NCBI GenBank assembly: GCA_947498315.1
Contig: CANMLD010000022.1
Coordinates: forward strand, 1 to 34,380
Direction of reading: 5' to 3'
DNA length: 34,380 nucleotides
DNA from: Pseudomonadota bacterium
GTDB lineage: Bacteria > Myxococcota_A > UBA9042 > GCA-2863065
Part shown: one piece after another, positions 17,929 to 27,500 of the stretch
How the letters are laid out: each line of letters opens with the position of its first letter
How positions within the stretch are numbered: the stretch's first letter is position 1
The notes under the pieces: generated by a model
What the model was told of the DNA's origin: nothing
Database searches by the model: none
The model's input: the letters and a program-made list of their open reading frames with translations, nothing else
Translations under genes and position numbers: made by a program

Positions 17929-19950
17929 TCAGCCGCCGGTATCGACGACGGTCACGCGTAGACCCTCGGACGTGGACTGCACGAAGACGACGTGCGCGAA
18001 TGCGTGCTGCACGAGCCCCATCGCAAGGGCCTCGTTCGGCGCGCCGTGGTTCGCGATGACCTGCCGAGACAATCGGCTGAGTCCGTCTGCGGCATCGCGG
18101 CCGTAGAAGCTGGCCAGGACTCCTTCGGCTCCGGAGTGGGCGAGCTCGACGAGCGCAGCCGCGTCAGCCCCCGTGACCGGTGCGACCAGCAGGCGATCGC
18201 CGAGCAACAGCGGCAGTACGCGGAAGAGCTGCGCGCTCTCGTCAGGGAGGATCGGGAGGCGTAGACGCGTCACGTTGCGGTGGGGCACCGAGAGCGTGTG
18301 GCGGGCCTCCACGATGACGAGTCGGTCCTCTTCCGACGCGAAGAGTGCCAGCGCCCCAAGGACCGCGGCGCGGTCGGCGGGCGAGCGCCCCACGACCGCC
18401 ACGTTGGCACCGTCTTGGACCTGAGTGGCGAGGAACTCCGCGTCGTCGCTCGTGAGCGCGCCCGAATCGACGAGCGCCTTCATGGTGAGCCGACGGCGAC
18501 TCGGCTTGATGAAGCTGAGTACCGGGCCCGCCGCTGCGAGTGGCGGGAGCACCACTTGAAAGCCAGTGCCGTCAGGGAGCTCGCCGACCAGCATGGGCGG
18601 GCGGTTGCTTGCACTGAACCCGAGGGTGCTCGCGAGCCGGTCGACGATGCGGCTGAGTGCCGCAGGCGACGAGAACGACTTCCATACCGTCTCGGTCACG
18701 CCGTCGGCGGTCACGAGGATCTGATTGAAGTCATTGACTTGGATGCGCGTGACCGCGTCGTCGTCGAGGAAGTACTCGACCGGCCCGACACCGGTGAACT
18801 CGTAGAGGACGTCGTGGGTGAGCGTCGCGTCGTCGAGGAAGGTCGGGACGAGACCTCCCGAACGCGCCGTTGCGACAACTGCCCCTACGGCGGCCTCCAG
18901 ATCCGACCATTGCCGGTCGGAGAGGTGATCGAGGTGATCGGGGTCGATGTCATCGAAGACCGAGGTCGCCACGCGCCGATGAAGCTCGTCGAGGACGCTG
19001 ACGTAGGTCTCGAAGCGGGCGTCGCCGTCGTCACTGCTTCCACGAGCTTCCGTAGCCGGAGCTTCTCTACGGATGGAGTCACTGCGTGAAGCCGGAGGCG
19101 CCGGTGCTTCAGGCACGGGTTCGAGGTCTTCGTCCGCGCTCTCTGTCGACGCCACGGTCGCGACTGGAGCGACCTGGACTGGGGCGGGAGGGGGTGGCGC
19201 CACTGGTGGAGGCGCGATCACGGCCGGAGTCGCGGGCGAAGCCGCCACCAGCGGTTCGCCGCTGACGATCGCCATCGTCGTCGGCGCCTCGTCTTCTTCG
19301 AGCTCGACTTCCTCCTCGAGGACGGCGGCCGAGGGTTGCTCTTCTTCGACTTCGAACTCGACCTCGAGGCCGTCGTCGGAGTCCTCGGCGGGCTCGCCCT
19401 CGGCTACGCCCTCAGCGATGATCTCGACCTCGACGACCTCGGCGTCGAGCTCGTCGAGGTCGATGGCACGGGTTGCGGCCTCGGAGTCCTCGGACAACAT
19501 GGACGCGGGGGGGGCCTTCACGGTCTGGCCTTTCCCGATGTGTGGGACCGCCGGTGGCATGGGCGCTTCAGCCCGCTGCGGGGCGTTCGATGGCCGCATC
19601 GAGGAACCGGATGGGGGCGCGCCGACGAGCTGCATGACGAAGTCGCCGATGTAAATACGGTCGTCGGAAGTGACGACCCGGGGCGCGGCGATGCGCTCCT
19701 TGTTCACGTAGGTCCCGTTCGTGCTCTTCAGATCGATGACTATGAACTTCTCTTCCTTCACGACGATGCGGGCGTGTCTCTTCGAGATGTTGCCCTTCGG
19801 AAGGATGATGTCGTTGCCGCTGATGCGGCCGATCGTGAGCTCTTCTTTGTCGAACGTGAGCCGGCGCTCGGGACCGCCCTTCTCAATCATCAAGACCGTG
19901 AACATGCGCTCCCTCGACTTCCTGCCTTCTACCGGCTTTCGATTCGCCAC
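17929..19950 (-). CDS. FHA domain + CpaF/type II secretion ATPase-like protein with degenerate nucleotide-binding motifs
   Basis: LTIGRISGNDIILPKGNISKRHARI FHA; acidic/Pro linker; CpaF-like core YEFTGVGPVEYFLDDDAVTRIQVNDFNQILV...RIVDRLASTLGFSASNRPPMLVGELPDGTGFQVVLPPLAAAGPVLSFIKPSRRRLTMKALVDSGAL; P-loop position reads VVGRSPADRAA. Start could be 19905. Confidence 0.8.
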   Translation of the reverse strand: MANRKPVEGRKSRERMFTVLMIEKGGPERRLTFDKEELTIGRISGNDIILPKGNISKRHARIVVKEEKFIVIDLKSTNGTYVNKERIAAPRVVTSDDRIYIGDFVMQLVGAPPSGSSMRPSNAPQRAEAPMPPAVPHIGKGQTVKAPPASMLSEDSEAATRAIDLDELDAEVVEVEIIAEGVAEGEPAEDSDDGLEVEFEVEEEQPSAAVLEEEVELEEDEAPTTMAIVSGEPLVAASPATPAVIAPPPVAPPPPAPVQVAPVATVASTESADEDLEPVPEAPAPPASRSDSIRREAPATEARGSSDDGDARFETYVSVLDELHRRVATSVFDDIDPDHLDHLSDRQWSDLEAAVGAVVATARSGGLVPTFLDDATLTHDVLYEFTGVGPVEYFLDDDAVTRIQVNDFNQILVTADGVTETVWKSFSSPAALSRIVDRLASTLGFSASNRPPMLVGELPDGTGFQVVLPPLAAAGPVLSFIKPSRRRLTMKALVDSGALTSDDAEFLATQVQDGANVAVVGRSPADRAAVLGALALFASEEDRLVIVEARHTLSVPHRNVTRLRLPILPDESAQLFRVLPLLLGDRLLVAPVTGADAAALVELAHSGAEGVLASFYGRDAADGLSRLSRQVIANHGAPNEALAMGLVQHAFAHVVFVQSTSEGLRVTVVDTGG

Positions 19951-20192
19951 TCACGGCGTTCGTCGTCCGACAACGATGCCCCCGCGCCCCAGATTCGCCG
20001 TCTATTCCCGGCGTAGCGCACGTCGGCACTCGACCGAGTTCGGTGGAGCCCGCCGGGCGGCATCTTGGGACCATGATTGTTGAGCACGTCGAAGGGGCTG
20101 TCAAGGCGACGCAAGCCACGCATTAGCCTATTGGTTCCATACACTTGTACCTTCTCGTGACTTGTAGGCGAAAGAAGGGCATCTTGCGCGTC

Positions 20193-20969
20193 ATGGCGAC
20201 GTCGGCCATCGAAGGGCTCGGAAAGCGTGTGCTGGACTTCTTCACGGGCGTCGGTGCCATCGTGATCTTGTTCGTGCGCTCTCTCGGCTGGCTCTTCCGT
20301 CCTCCCTTCCGGTTCGGCCTCTTTCTCCAGCAGATGGAGTTCGTGGGCGCCGGCTCCTTCTTCATCGTGTTCTTGACTGGGACATTCACTGGCCTCGTCC
20401 TTTCGCTTCAGCTCATCGACGGGTTCGGGCGATTTCAGGCCGAGACCCTCGTCGGGTCGACCATCGCCATCGCATTGTGCCGTGAGCTCGGTCCCGTTCT
20501 CACGGGGCTCATCGTGGCGGGCCGTGCCGCGAGCGCCATGGCGACTGAGCTCGGTACCATGAAGGTCACCGAGCAGATCGACGCGTTAGAGACGATGGCC
20601 GTGTCTACGACGCACTACTTGGTCGTCCCGCGGCTCGTGGCCGGCATCGTGATGATCCCCATCCTCACCATGCTCTTCAACGTGCTCGGGCTGCTGGCGT
20701 CGTACTACGTCTCGGTCGAGGTCATGGCGATCGACGCAGGGAGCTACGTCCGAAACATCAACAAGTACTTGACCTCAGGCGACGTGACCGTCGGCGTCGT
20801 CAAGAGCATCGTGTTCGGTGCCACGATCGCTCTCGTTGCTTGTCACAAGGGCCTTACGGCATCAGGCGGCGCCCGCGGCGTCGGCACCGCGACAACGGAT
20901 GCCGTCGTCTCGAACTTCATTGCGATCTTCGTGCTCGATTACGTGCTGACGGTCCTCACTTTCCAGTAG
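20193..20969 (+). CDS. mlaE: MlaE-family ABC transporter permease
   Basis: FTGTFTGLVLSLQ..., LCRELGPVLTGLIVAGRAASAMATELGTMKVTEQIDALETMAVSTTHYLVVPRLVAGIVMIPILT is the MlaE/YrbE signature. Confidence 0.93.
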   Translation: MATSAIEGLGKRVLDFFTGVGAIVILFVRSLGWLFRPPFRFGLFLQQMEFVGAGSFFIVFLTGTFTGLVLSLQLIDGFGRFQAETLVGSTIAIALCRELGPVLTGLIVAGRAASAMATELGTMKVTEQIDALETMAVSTTHYLVVPRLVAGIVMIPILTMLFNVLGLLASYYVSVEVMAIDAGSYVRNINKYLTSGDVTVGVVKSIVFGATIALVACHKGLTASGGARGVGTATTDAVVSNFIAIFVLDYVLTVLTFQ

Positions 20970-21054
20970 CGATGCGCCCTTCGTTAGCGCCGAAGGCCCG
21001 CGCAATCACAGACATCGATTGACAAGCCCTAGACGCCGCCGGTACACGCGCCAC

Positions 21055-21951
21055 ATGGACAGGCCACAGACCCCTCGCTCCCGTTCGCGCAAGACCTCGG
21101 ATGCAGCCGCCGCGACCGGCGTCGCCGATTCGCCCACTGCGGAAGCTCAGGCGCCAACCGTCGGAGCCGAGCAAGCAGAGACGCCGAAGCCAGAGACGCC
21201 GAAGCTGAGCGACGAGAACGCGGAGGCCCAAGGGGCAGGTCCGGCGACTCCGCTCGCGACCATCATCATCCCGGTCTACAACGAGCAGGGCCTCCTCGAG
21301 ACCGCCGTGGTCGACCTCATCGGCAAGCTCCGCCCGCTCGGCTTCCCCTTCGAAGTCATCCTCAGCGAGAACGGGTCGAAGGACGACACCAAGGAGCTGG
21401 CTTTTGGCCTCGAGCGCCGCTTCCCCGAAGTCCGGGCGCTCGTCTCGAGCGAACCGAACTACGGCCGGGCTCTGCGTCGCGGCATCCTCGAGGCTCGGGG
21501 CACGTTCGTCCTCTGCGACGAGATCGACATCTGCGACGTGGAGTTTCATACGCGAGCGCTCGCCATTCTCCGAAGCGGACAGGCGGACATGGTCGTTGGC
21601 TCGAAAGCCCACGCTGGCGCCCACGACAAACGCCCTGCGTTTCGGAGGCTCGGAACGAAGGTCATCAACACGCTCCTGCGCGTGTTCCTCGACTTCCGCG
21701 GCACTGACACTCACGGGCTCAAGGCCTTCCACCGCGAACGTCTGCTCGGGATCGTGAACCGGTGCATCGTAGACCGGGACCTCTTCGCGTCAGAGTTCGT
21801 CATCCGTGCGGAGCGCGCCGACTTTCGCGTCATGGAGATCCCAGTCGAGATCGCCGAGAAGCGCCCGCCGTCAATCAACCTGACGCGGCGCATCCCGAAG
21901 GTCCTGAAGGACCTGACTCGCCTCTTCATCGCCATCCGAATTCGCGGCTGA
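21055..21951 (+). CDS. Glycosyltransferase family 2
   Basis: ATIIIPVYNEQGLLETAVVDL, VILSENGSKDDT, YGRALRRGILEARG, LCDEIDICD; N-terminal Ala/Pro/Glu-rich extension. Confidence 0.88.
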   Translation: MDRPQTPRSRSRKTSDAAAATGVADSPTAEAQAPTVGAEQAETPKPETPKLSDENAEAQGAGPATPLATIIIPVYNEQGLLETAVVDLIGKLRPLGFPFEVILSENGSKDDTKELAFGLERRFPEVRALVSSEPNYGRALRRGILEARGTFVLCDEIDICDVEFHTRALAILRSGQADMVVGSKAHAGAHDKRPAFRRLGTKVINTLLRVFLDFRGTDTHGLKAFHRERLLGIVNRCIVDRDLFASEFVIRAERADFRVMEIPVEIAEKRPPSINLTRRIPKVLKDLTRLFIAIRIRG

Positions 21952-21957
21952 GCGGCA

Positions 21958-22857
21958 ATGCGCCGCCTCGCCGTCAACGTCGACATCGACGGGCTCAGGC
22001 TCTACAGGGCTATCCACGGCCTCCCGGCTTGGAGCGGTGATGCCGCCGATCTTGCTTGGACCATCGGTGTCCCCCGCTTCGCGGCGCTCTTCGAGTCCTT
22101 CGGGGTACACGGCACGTTCTTCGTCGTGGCTGCGGACCTCGAGGTACCGGCTCACCGTGCCATCGCTGCACGGCTCGTCGCTGCCGGCCATGAGCTCGGC
22201 AGCCACAGCCACACGCACCCTTACGACCTCACCCAGAAGCCCGAAGCCGTAATCGCTGAAGAGCTGCGACGTGCGGACGCTGAGATTGCGGCCGTTCGCG
22301 GCAGCCCAGTCTCCGGCTTTCGAGCGCCCGGCTACAACACGAGCGCGTTCATTGGTCGTGAGCTGAAGGCCCTCGGCTACACCTACGAGTCCAGCCGATT
22401 CCCGTGCCCGCCGTATTATGCTGCGCGCGCCGGCGCGATCGCGGCCATGCGCCTGGTCGGTCGCCGGAGCCGTTCCATCGTAGGCAGCCCCGCGCACGCC
22501 TTCGGCTCCCTCGAACCGTCGCGAGACGTGAATGGTCTCGTGGACTTCCCAATGAGCGTCGTGCCGGGGATCCGGTTCCCGCTCATCGGCACGTCGCTGT
22601 CGCTGCTCGGCGCGACGGCACTCACCGCGCTGGCCCCCGTTCTGCGCGCTCAGCCCTTCTTGAACCTCGAGTTCCACGCGCTCGATCTGCTCGACCGCCA
22701 AGACCTCGTCGGCCACGATGACGCACTCGTGAACGCGCAATTCGACCTGCGTCAGCCTGTAAAAGCGAAGCATGCCGCTTTCGCGGCCGCACTACGCGGC
22801 GTCGTCGCGGGAGCAGAGGCCCGAACGCTGGAGGAGCACGCGGCCGGCTGGATCTGA
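21958..22857 (+). CDS. Polysaccharide deacetylase (NodB homology, CE4-like)
   Basis: VNVDIDGLRLYRAIHG; VHGTFFVVAADLE; AGHELGSHSHTHPYDL (HSHTH metal motif); SGFRAPGYNTS. Confidence 0.85.
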   Translation: MRRLAVNVDIDGLRLYRAIHGLPAWSGDAADLAWTIGVPRFAALFESFGVHGTFFVVAADLEVPAHRAIAARLVAAGHELGSHSHTHPYDLTQKPEAVIAEELRRADAEIAAVRGSPVSGFRAPGYNTSAFIGRELKALGYTYESSRFPCPPYYAARAGAIAAMRLVGRRSRSIVGSPAHAFGSLEPSRDVNGLVDFPMSVVPGIRFPLIGTSLSLLGATALTALAPVLRAQPFLNLEFHALDLLDRQDLVGHDDALVNAQFDLRQPVKAKHAAFAAALRGVVAGAEARTLEEHAAGWI

Positions 22858-22895
22858 CACGTCGACGTCGTGGTCCGAGTCAGCCGACGTCCCGG

Positions 22896-24287
22896 TCAGT
22901 GTTTCGCGTCGTGCCTCTTGGGGCGGGCGTTCCAGATGAACGCGCACAAGACGAGCCCAACCATGGCGACTGGCAACATCGCGCCCGGCCAAACGGCCCA
23001 GTTGGCCGGGTCCTTGGCAGCTTCGTTCTTGGGCAAGTAGACGCCGTAGAAGAACGCCTGAGTGCCAGTGCCAAGGTAGACGAAGCCATCGATGATACCG
23101 GTCACCACGCCCGCGTTCTTCGAACCGCCGAAGTCCATCGACGCGGTGCCGGACAGCATGCCGTGAACGCCAATGACGCAAAGCGACATGAAGACGACCG
23201 ACCAGCCGAGGACCGGCCCGCCGAGCGAGTAGAACGCCAGGGCGCACCCGGCGAGAAGACCGGCGAAGAGGACGCTGGCCACCGGACCACGGCGTGAGCC
23301 GAAGACGTGGTCGGAGATGAAGCCCGCGAATACGCCCCCGAGGATGCCGGCGACGCACAACACGACGCCCCAGTTCTCGTAGACGAAGCTGCCTTCTTCG
23401 CCGATGGCCTTTGCGTAGAGGCGATATTGCTTCATCACCGCCTGGCGGAGAAAACCGGAGCAGAACTCGATGGCGACGATGAACCAGATGATCCGCTGCG
23501 AGAACATGCGCTTAGCGACTTCCGCAAGCGTCAGCGTTCCCACCTGGCCGGAGCTCGCGTCGCCCGTGTCGAAGTCGAGGAAGCCGGCTTTGGAGGGGGT
23601 GTCCTGAACGAGGAAGTAGGTGACTAGGGCGAACGTGCCGAGGACGGCTGCGGGCACCCAGAACGCCATCGTGAGGCCCGCGTGGCGGGCGAGGAGCAGG
23701 CTCCAGTCGTAGGAGAAGTAAAGGCCGAGCGAGATCAGGATCCCGAAGAGGCCGCCGAGCACGCCACGTTCGCGGACGTGGAACCATGGCGCGTTGACCT
23801 TGACGATGGAGACGGCGCCGAAGCTCTGAAAGTACATGTTGAGCGCGTTCAACCAGGTGAGCGACTGCTTCAGCGTGTCGGCGTCGCCGGTGTCCTTCGC
23901 GCTCCCCATGGCGACGGCAAAGCCGACGTTCATGAGCGCCGACCCGACCGTCGCGAGCAGCATCGTGAAGCGCCCGCCGAGCTTGTCGGTGAGGGGCCCG
24001 TTGATGAGGAACGAGATGCCGTAGACCCAGGCGCCGATGCCGTCGATCTCGTTGAAGTCGCCCTTCGGGAGCAGGGTCTTGTCGAGATCAGCGGCGATCG
24101 CCGACAGGTTGTAACGACCGAAGTAGAGGAAGGCGTAGGTTAGACCGAGCGGGACCCAGTTCATGACGCGGCGGCGTTTGTAGGCCTCGGAGTGACCGAG
24201 GTCGACCTTGGGGAGACGCGCCAGCACAATCCCCACGGCTACGAGCAGAAGTACGATTGGAAGGATCTTCTCGAGCCAAAGCGGCAT
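22896..24287 (-). CDS. OPA-family MFS transporter (GlpT/UhpT-like)
   Basis: Starts MPLWLEKILPIVLLL; NWVPLGLTYAFLYFGRYNLS, INGPLTDKLGGRFTMLLA, G(A)SMDFGGSKNAGVVTGIIDGFVYLGTG. Confidence 0.82.
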   Translation of the reverse strand: MPLWLEKILPIVLLLVAVGIVLARLPKVDLGHSEAYKRRRVMNWVPLGLTYAFLYFGRYNLSAIAADLDKTLLPKGDFNEIDGIGAWVYGISFLINGPLTDKLGGRFTMLLATVGSALMNVGFAVAMGSAKDTGDADTLKQSLTWLNALNMYFQSFGAVSIVKVNAPWFHVRERGVLGGLFGILISLGLYFSYDWSLLLARHAGLTMAFWVPAAVLGTFALVTYFLVQDTPSKAGFLDFDTGDASSGQVGTLTLAEVAKRMFSQRIIWFIVAIEFCSGFLRQAVMKQYRLYAKAIGEEGSFVYENWGVVLCVAGILGGVFAGFISDHVFGSRRGPVASVLFAGLLAGCALAFYSLGGPVLGWSVVFMSLCVIGVHGMLSGTASMDFGGSKNAGVVTGIIDGFVYLGTGTQAFFYGVYLPKNEAAKDPANWAVWPGAMLPVAMVGLVLCAFIWNARPKRHDAKH

Positions 24288-24438
24288 GTCTGCGACCTCC
24301 GGTGGAGCCGGACCGTAACACGAGACCTCGGACCTCAGGAAGGCGTCCAGGTGTCGTTTTGTGGACATCCAACGGTCGTCGGGTCCCTGTTCCAAGGAGG
24401 TGACGCCTCCGCAAAGGACAGCTACCCTCAGACGGCCC

Positions 24439-26595
24439 ATGGATGCCCACGTCTTACTGACCACCCTGGCCATCGTCCTCGGCGTCGCCGGCATCACCAC
24501 GGTCGTGACCCGAAAGCTCGGGCTGTCGTCGGTGCTCGGCTACCTCGTCGCTGGGCTCGTGGTCGGGCCGAACGTCCCGCTCCCGGTCTACGCCGATCGC
24601 GAGGTGGTGACGACGCTGTCCGAGCTCGGCGTGATCCTGCTGATGTTCTCGATAGGGCTCGAGCTCTCCATCCGCAAGGTCACCCGCCTCGCGGGGACGG
24701 CGGGGCCGGCGGCCTTGATCGAGATGGGGCTCATGGGCGTGCTCGGGCTCCTCACTGCACGCATGCTCGGGCTCGGCTCGCTCGAAGGGGCCTTTTTGGG
24801 CGCGATGGTCGCCATCTCGTCAACCATGGTGATCGCGAAGACCTTCGCGGATCAGAAGGTCAAAGGCCACTTGGTCGAGGTCGTGTTCGGCATCCTCGTG
24901 TTCGAGGACATCGCCGCGATCGTGCTCCTGACGGTCCTGACCGGCCTGTCGGCCGGCCTCTCGCCCTCACCGGTGTCGCTCGCCATCACCCTGGCCAAGC
25001 TCGCTGGCTTCCTACTGGGCGCCATCGCGCTCGGTCTCCCGCTGGTTCCCCGCTTCATGCGTCTGGTCGTACGCTTCGAGAGCGCGGAGACCACCACCGT
25101 AGCCGCCGTGGGGGTGTGCTTCGTCTTCGCCGCCATCGCGTCGTGGGCAGGTTTCTCGGTGGCCCTCGGCGCCATCATCGCGGGCGTGCTCTGCGCCGAG
25201 TCGGGCCACGGTGAGAAGCTGGAACATCTGGTCTCGCCGCTACGGGACCTCTTCTCGGCCATCTTCTTCGTCTCGGTCGGCATGCTCATCGACCCCGTGG
25301 CCATCACAGATCAATGGTTCCCGGTCCTCGTCATCACAGCCGTGGTGCTACTCGGCAAGTTCGTCTCGGTAACGCTCGGCGCTGTACTCTCCGGCGAGAG
25401 CATTGGCACCGCGGCGAAGGCGGCGGCCTGCCTCACGCAGATCGGCGAGTTCTCCTTCATCATCGCGGGCCTTGGGGTCACGAGTGGCACCACGTCGTCG
25501 GCGCTGCTCCCCATCGCGGTCGTCGTCTCGGCCATAACCGCCTTCACGACGCCCTATGCGATCGGAAACGCCGACCGCATCGCGTCCGCCGTCGAGAGAC
25601 GGCTCCCCGAAGCGCTTCGGACGACGGCTGCGCTCTACCACGCGTGGGTCGCCCGCCTTCGAGGGCGCCGCCTCGAGCCCACCCGTGCGGCGGGCCAGCG
25701 ACAGGTCCGACTGATCCTGCTCGAAGCGACCGGGATCGTCATGTTGGCCGCTGCTGCAGGGCTCGCCGCAGACCCAGTGGCGTCCTACCTACGCCGGTTC
25801 ACTGGGTTGCCGGCCTGGGTGCTCCGTGCGGTCTTGGGCCTCATGGTCATGGGTTTCAGCGTGCCCTTCGCCATCGGGATCGTTCGAAACTCGCGAGCGC
25901 TGGCGTCGAACTTCTCGAACGCACTGAGCGGCCGAACGCCTTCTGACCCGACTCAGACGATTGCGCCCGAAGAGTTGACGCCGCTCGAGAAGACGCTTCG
26001 GATCGGTCTCACGGTCGCGATCATCCTGGTCGTCGGCGCGCCTCTGCTCGCAGTCGTCCTCCCACTTCTACCCATCGGCTCGACGGTTGCGCTGGCGTCC
26101 ATTGCGCTCCTGACGCTGCTCATCTTCGCGAGCCCGATCCGGCGCTCCGTCCGAGAGGCCCGCTCCGGAGCGCAGATGGTCGTCGACGGCTTTCGCCGAC
26201 AGTTGCGCTCCGAGACTCTACCAGAGACGGCGGCCATCACGGACGCGACGCTCGCACGGATCGAGAGAGGCTCCGAGTCGGCATCCGTAAGTGCCTCTCG
26301 CAACGAAAGAGCCGTCCTCGACAGCCTCGACCCCACGACCGTATTGACGGTGGAGCACTCATGGGCTTGCATCGGTGAGACCCTGATGACGAGCGGTAGC
26401 GCCGAAGTGACTGAAACGACCGTCCTGGCTGTCTTGCGCCGCGACGGGCTGTCTTTCGCGCCGGTGAGTGACGTCGCGCTCGAATCGGGTGATCGCCTCG
26501 TCGCGTCCGGCAGCCCCGAAGCCATCGAAGCGCTCACTAATATCTTGAAGAGCGGACCGAACCCACGCGCTGAGTTTGCCGACCCTCGGAGGTGA
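24439..26595 (+). CDS. CPA2-family (Kef-type) cation:proton antiporter with C-terminal TrkA-C domain
   Basis: Starts MDAHVLLTTLAIVLGVAG; LGYLVAGLVVGP, LSELGVILLMFSIGLELS, QIGEFSFIIAGLG; C-terminal WACIGETLMTSGSAEVTETTVLAVLRRDG...ESGDRLVASGSPEAIE. Confidence 0.88.
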   Translation: MDAHVLLTTLAIVLGVAGITTVVTRKLGLSSVLGYLVAGLVVGPNVPLPVYADREVVTTLSELGVILLMFSIGLELSIRKVTRLAGTAGPAALIEMGLMGVLGLLTARMLGLGSLEGAFLGAMVAISSTMVIAKTFADQKVKGHLVEVVFGILVFEDIAAIVLLTVLTGLSAGLSPSPVSLAITLAKLAGFLLGAIALGLPLVPRFMRLVVRFESAETTTVAAVGVCFVFAAIASWAGFSVALGAIIAGVLCAESGHGEKLEHLVSPLRDLFSAIFFVSVGMLIDPVAITDQWFPVLVITAVVLLGKFVSVTLGAVLSGESIGTAAKAAACLTQIGEFSFIIAGLGVTSGTTSSALLPIAVVVSAITAFTTPYAIGNADRIASAVERRLPEALRTTAALYHAWVARLRGRRLEPTRAAGQRQVRLILLEATGIVMLAAAAGLAADPVASYLRRFTGLPAWVLRAVLGLMVMGFSVPFAIGIVRNSRALASNFSNALSGRTPSDPTQTIAPEELTPLEKTLRIGLTVAIILVVGAPLLAVVLPLLPIGSTVALASIALLTLLIFASPIRRSVREARSGAQMVVDGFRRQLRSETLPETAAITDATLARIERGSESASVSASRNERAVLDSLDPTTVLTVEHSWACIGETLMTSGSAEVTETTVLAVLRRDGLSFAPVSDVALESGDRLVASGSPEAIEALTNILKSGPNPRAEFADPRR

Positions 26596-26730
26596 TTCAG
26601 TGGTTCAGGCAAAACTCCGATTGGCGTCCACCGGCAATTTTCGGTGGTGTCCCCATTCCGGGGCGCCTCTTCCTCAGGAACGGCGTCGAAAGATCGCCAC
26701 AGTGAGCATTCGCAATCAAGACGGTGCACG

Positions 26731-26987
26731 CCACCGGTTCGCTCCGCGAAGTCGGCCACGGTCTCCACGAGCCTGTCGGACGTCCGCTTGCCGACAGTAA
26801 GCGAGACGACGAAGCGACCCTCGACGTCGACCGCTGTGTGGTCCCACTGGTCGCCTGCCAAAGCGTCCTCCGGCTTCGCGTCGTCGCATTGCTTCTAGTT
26901 CTTCTCGACGAACGACCACTTCTCGTCGAACCGCGCTTCGCTCTCCGTGAGATCTTGTTTGATCATGTGCAGATACCGTCGGGCCAT
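26731..26987 (-). pseudogene. IS1-like DDE transposase fragment with in-frame stop
   Basis: MARRYLHMIKQDLTESEARFDEKWSFVEKN*KQCDDAKPEDALAGDQWDHTAVDVEGRFVVSLTVGKRTSDRLVETVADFAERTGG; TAG at 26895-26897; truncated at both ends. Confidence 0.65.
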
Positions 26988-27103
26988 AGCTCGACGACAA
27001 CCCTCGATGGGCAGCGTTCTGGCGTGCTCGGTCCCGTCAATTCTCCGGCCGACTTCGCCGCGATGCGTCTATCCCCTGCCGGGCCCATGTCAGCACCGCT
27101 GGG

Positions 27104-27273
27104 CACGGACTCGTGCTCGCTGGTATCGGTCGGTAGAGCAAATTTGGAGTTCCCACTGTCTCCCGTTCAGGTAGACGGGGATTCTGGAATGGTCTCGGAT
27201 CTCGCGCAGTCGCCTGGGAGGGCAAGGCGGGGCCAGGCCTCGAGGGGGCAGCGTAGCGGCGTACTCGGTCCGA
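27104..27273. repeat. 170-bp direct repeat copy 1
   Basis: Matches 27331-27500 with 2 mismatches seen by eye; offset 227 bp. Confidence 0.85.
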
Positions 27274-27330
27274 ACAATTCTCCGGCCAATTTGACCGCGA
27301 CGCGCCTATCTCCTGCCGGGCCAACGTCGG

Positions 27331-27500
27331 CACGGACTCGTGCTCGCTGGTATCGGTCGGTAGAGCAAATTTGGAGTTCCCACTGTCTCCCATTCAGGTA
27401 GACGGGGATTCTGGAATGGTCTCGGATCTCGCGCAGCCGCCTGGGAGGGCAAGGCGGGGCCAGGCCTCGAGGGGGCAGCGTAGCGGCGTACTCGGTCCGA
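27331..27500. repeat. 170-bp direct repeat copy 2
   Basis: Matches 27104-27273 with 2 mismatches; a degenerate third partial copy follows near 27607-27650. Confidence 0.85.

Noticed and set aside
22859-22868. Palindrome ACGTCGACGT between convergent genes
   Set aside because: 10-bp palindromes are expected by chance in this composition; no stem long enough to call a terminator.
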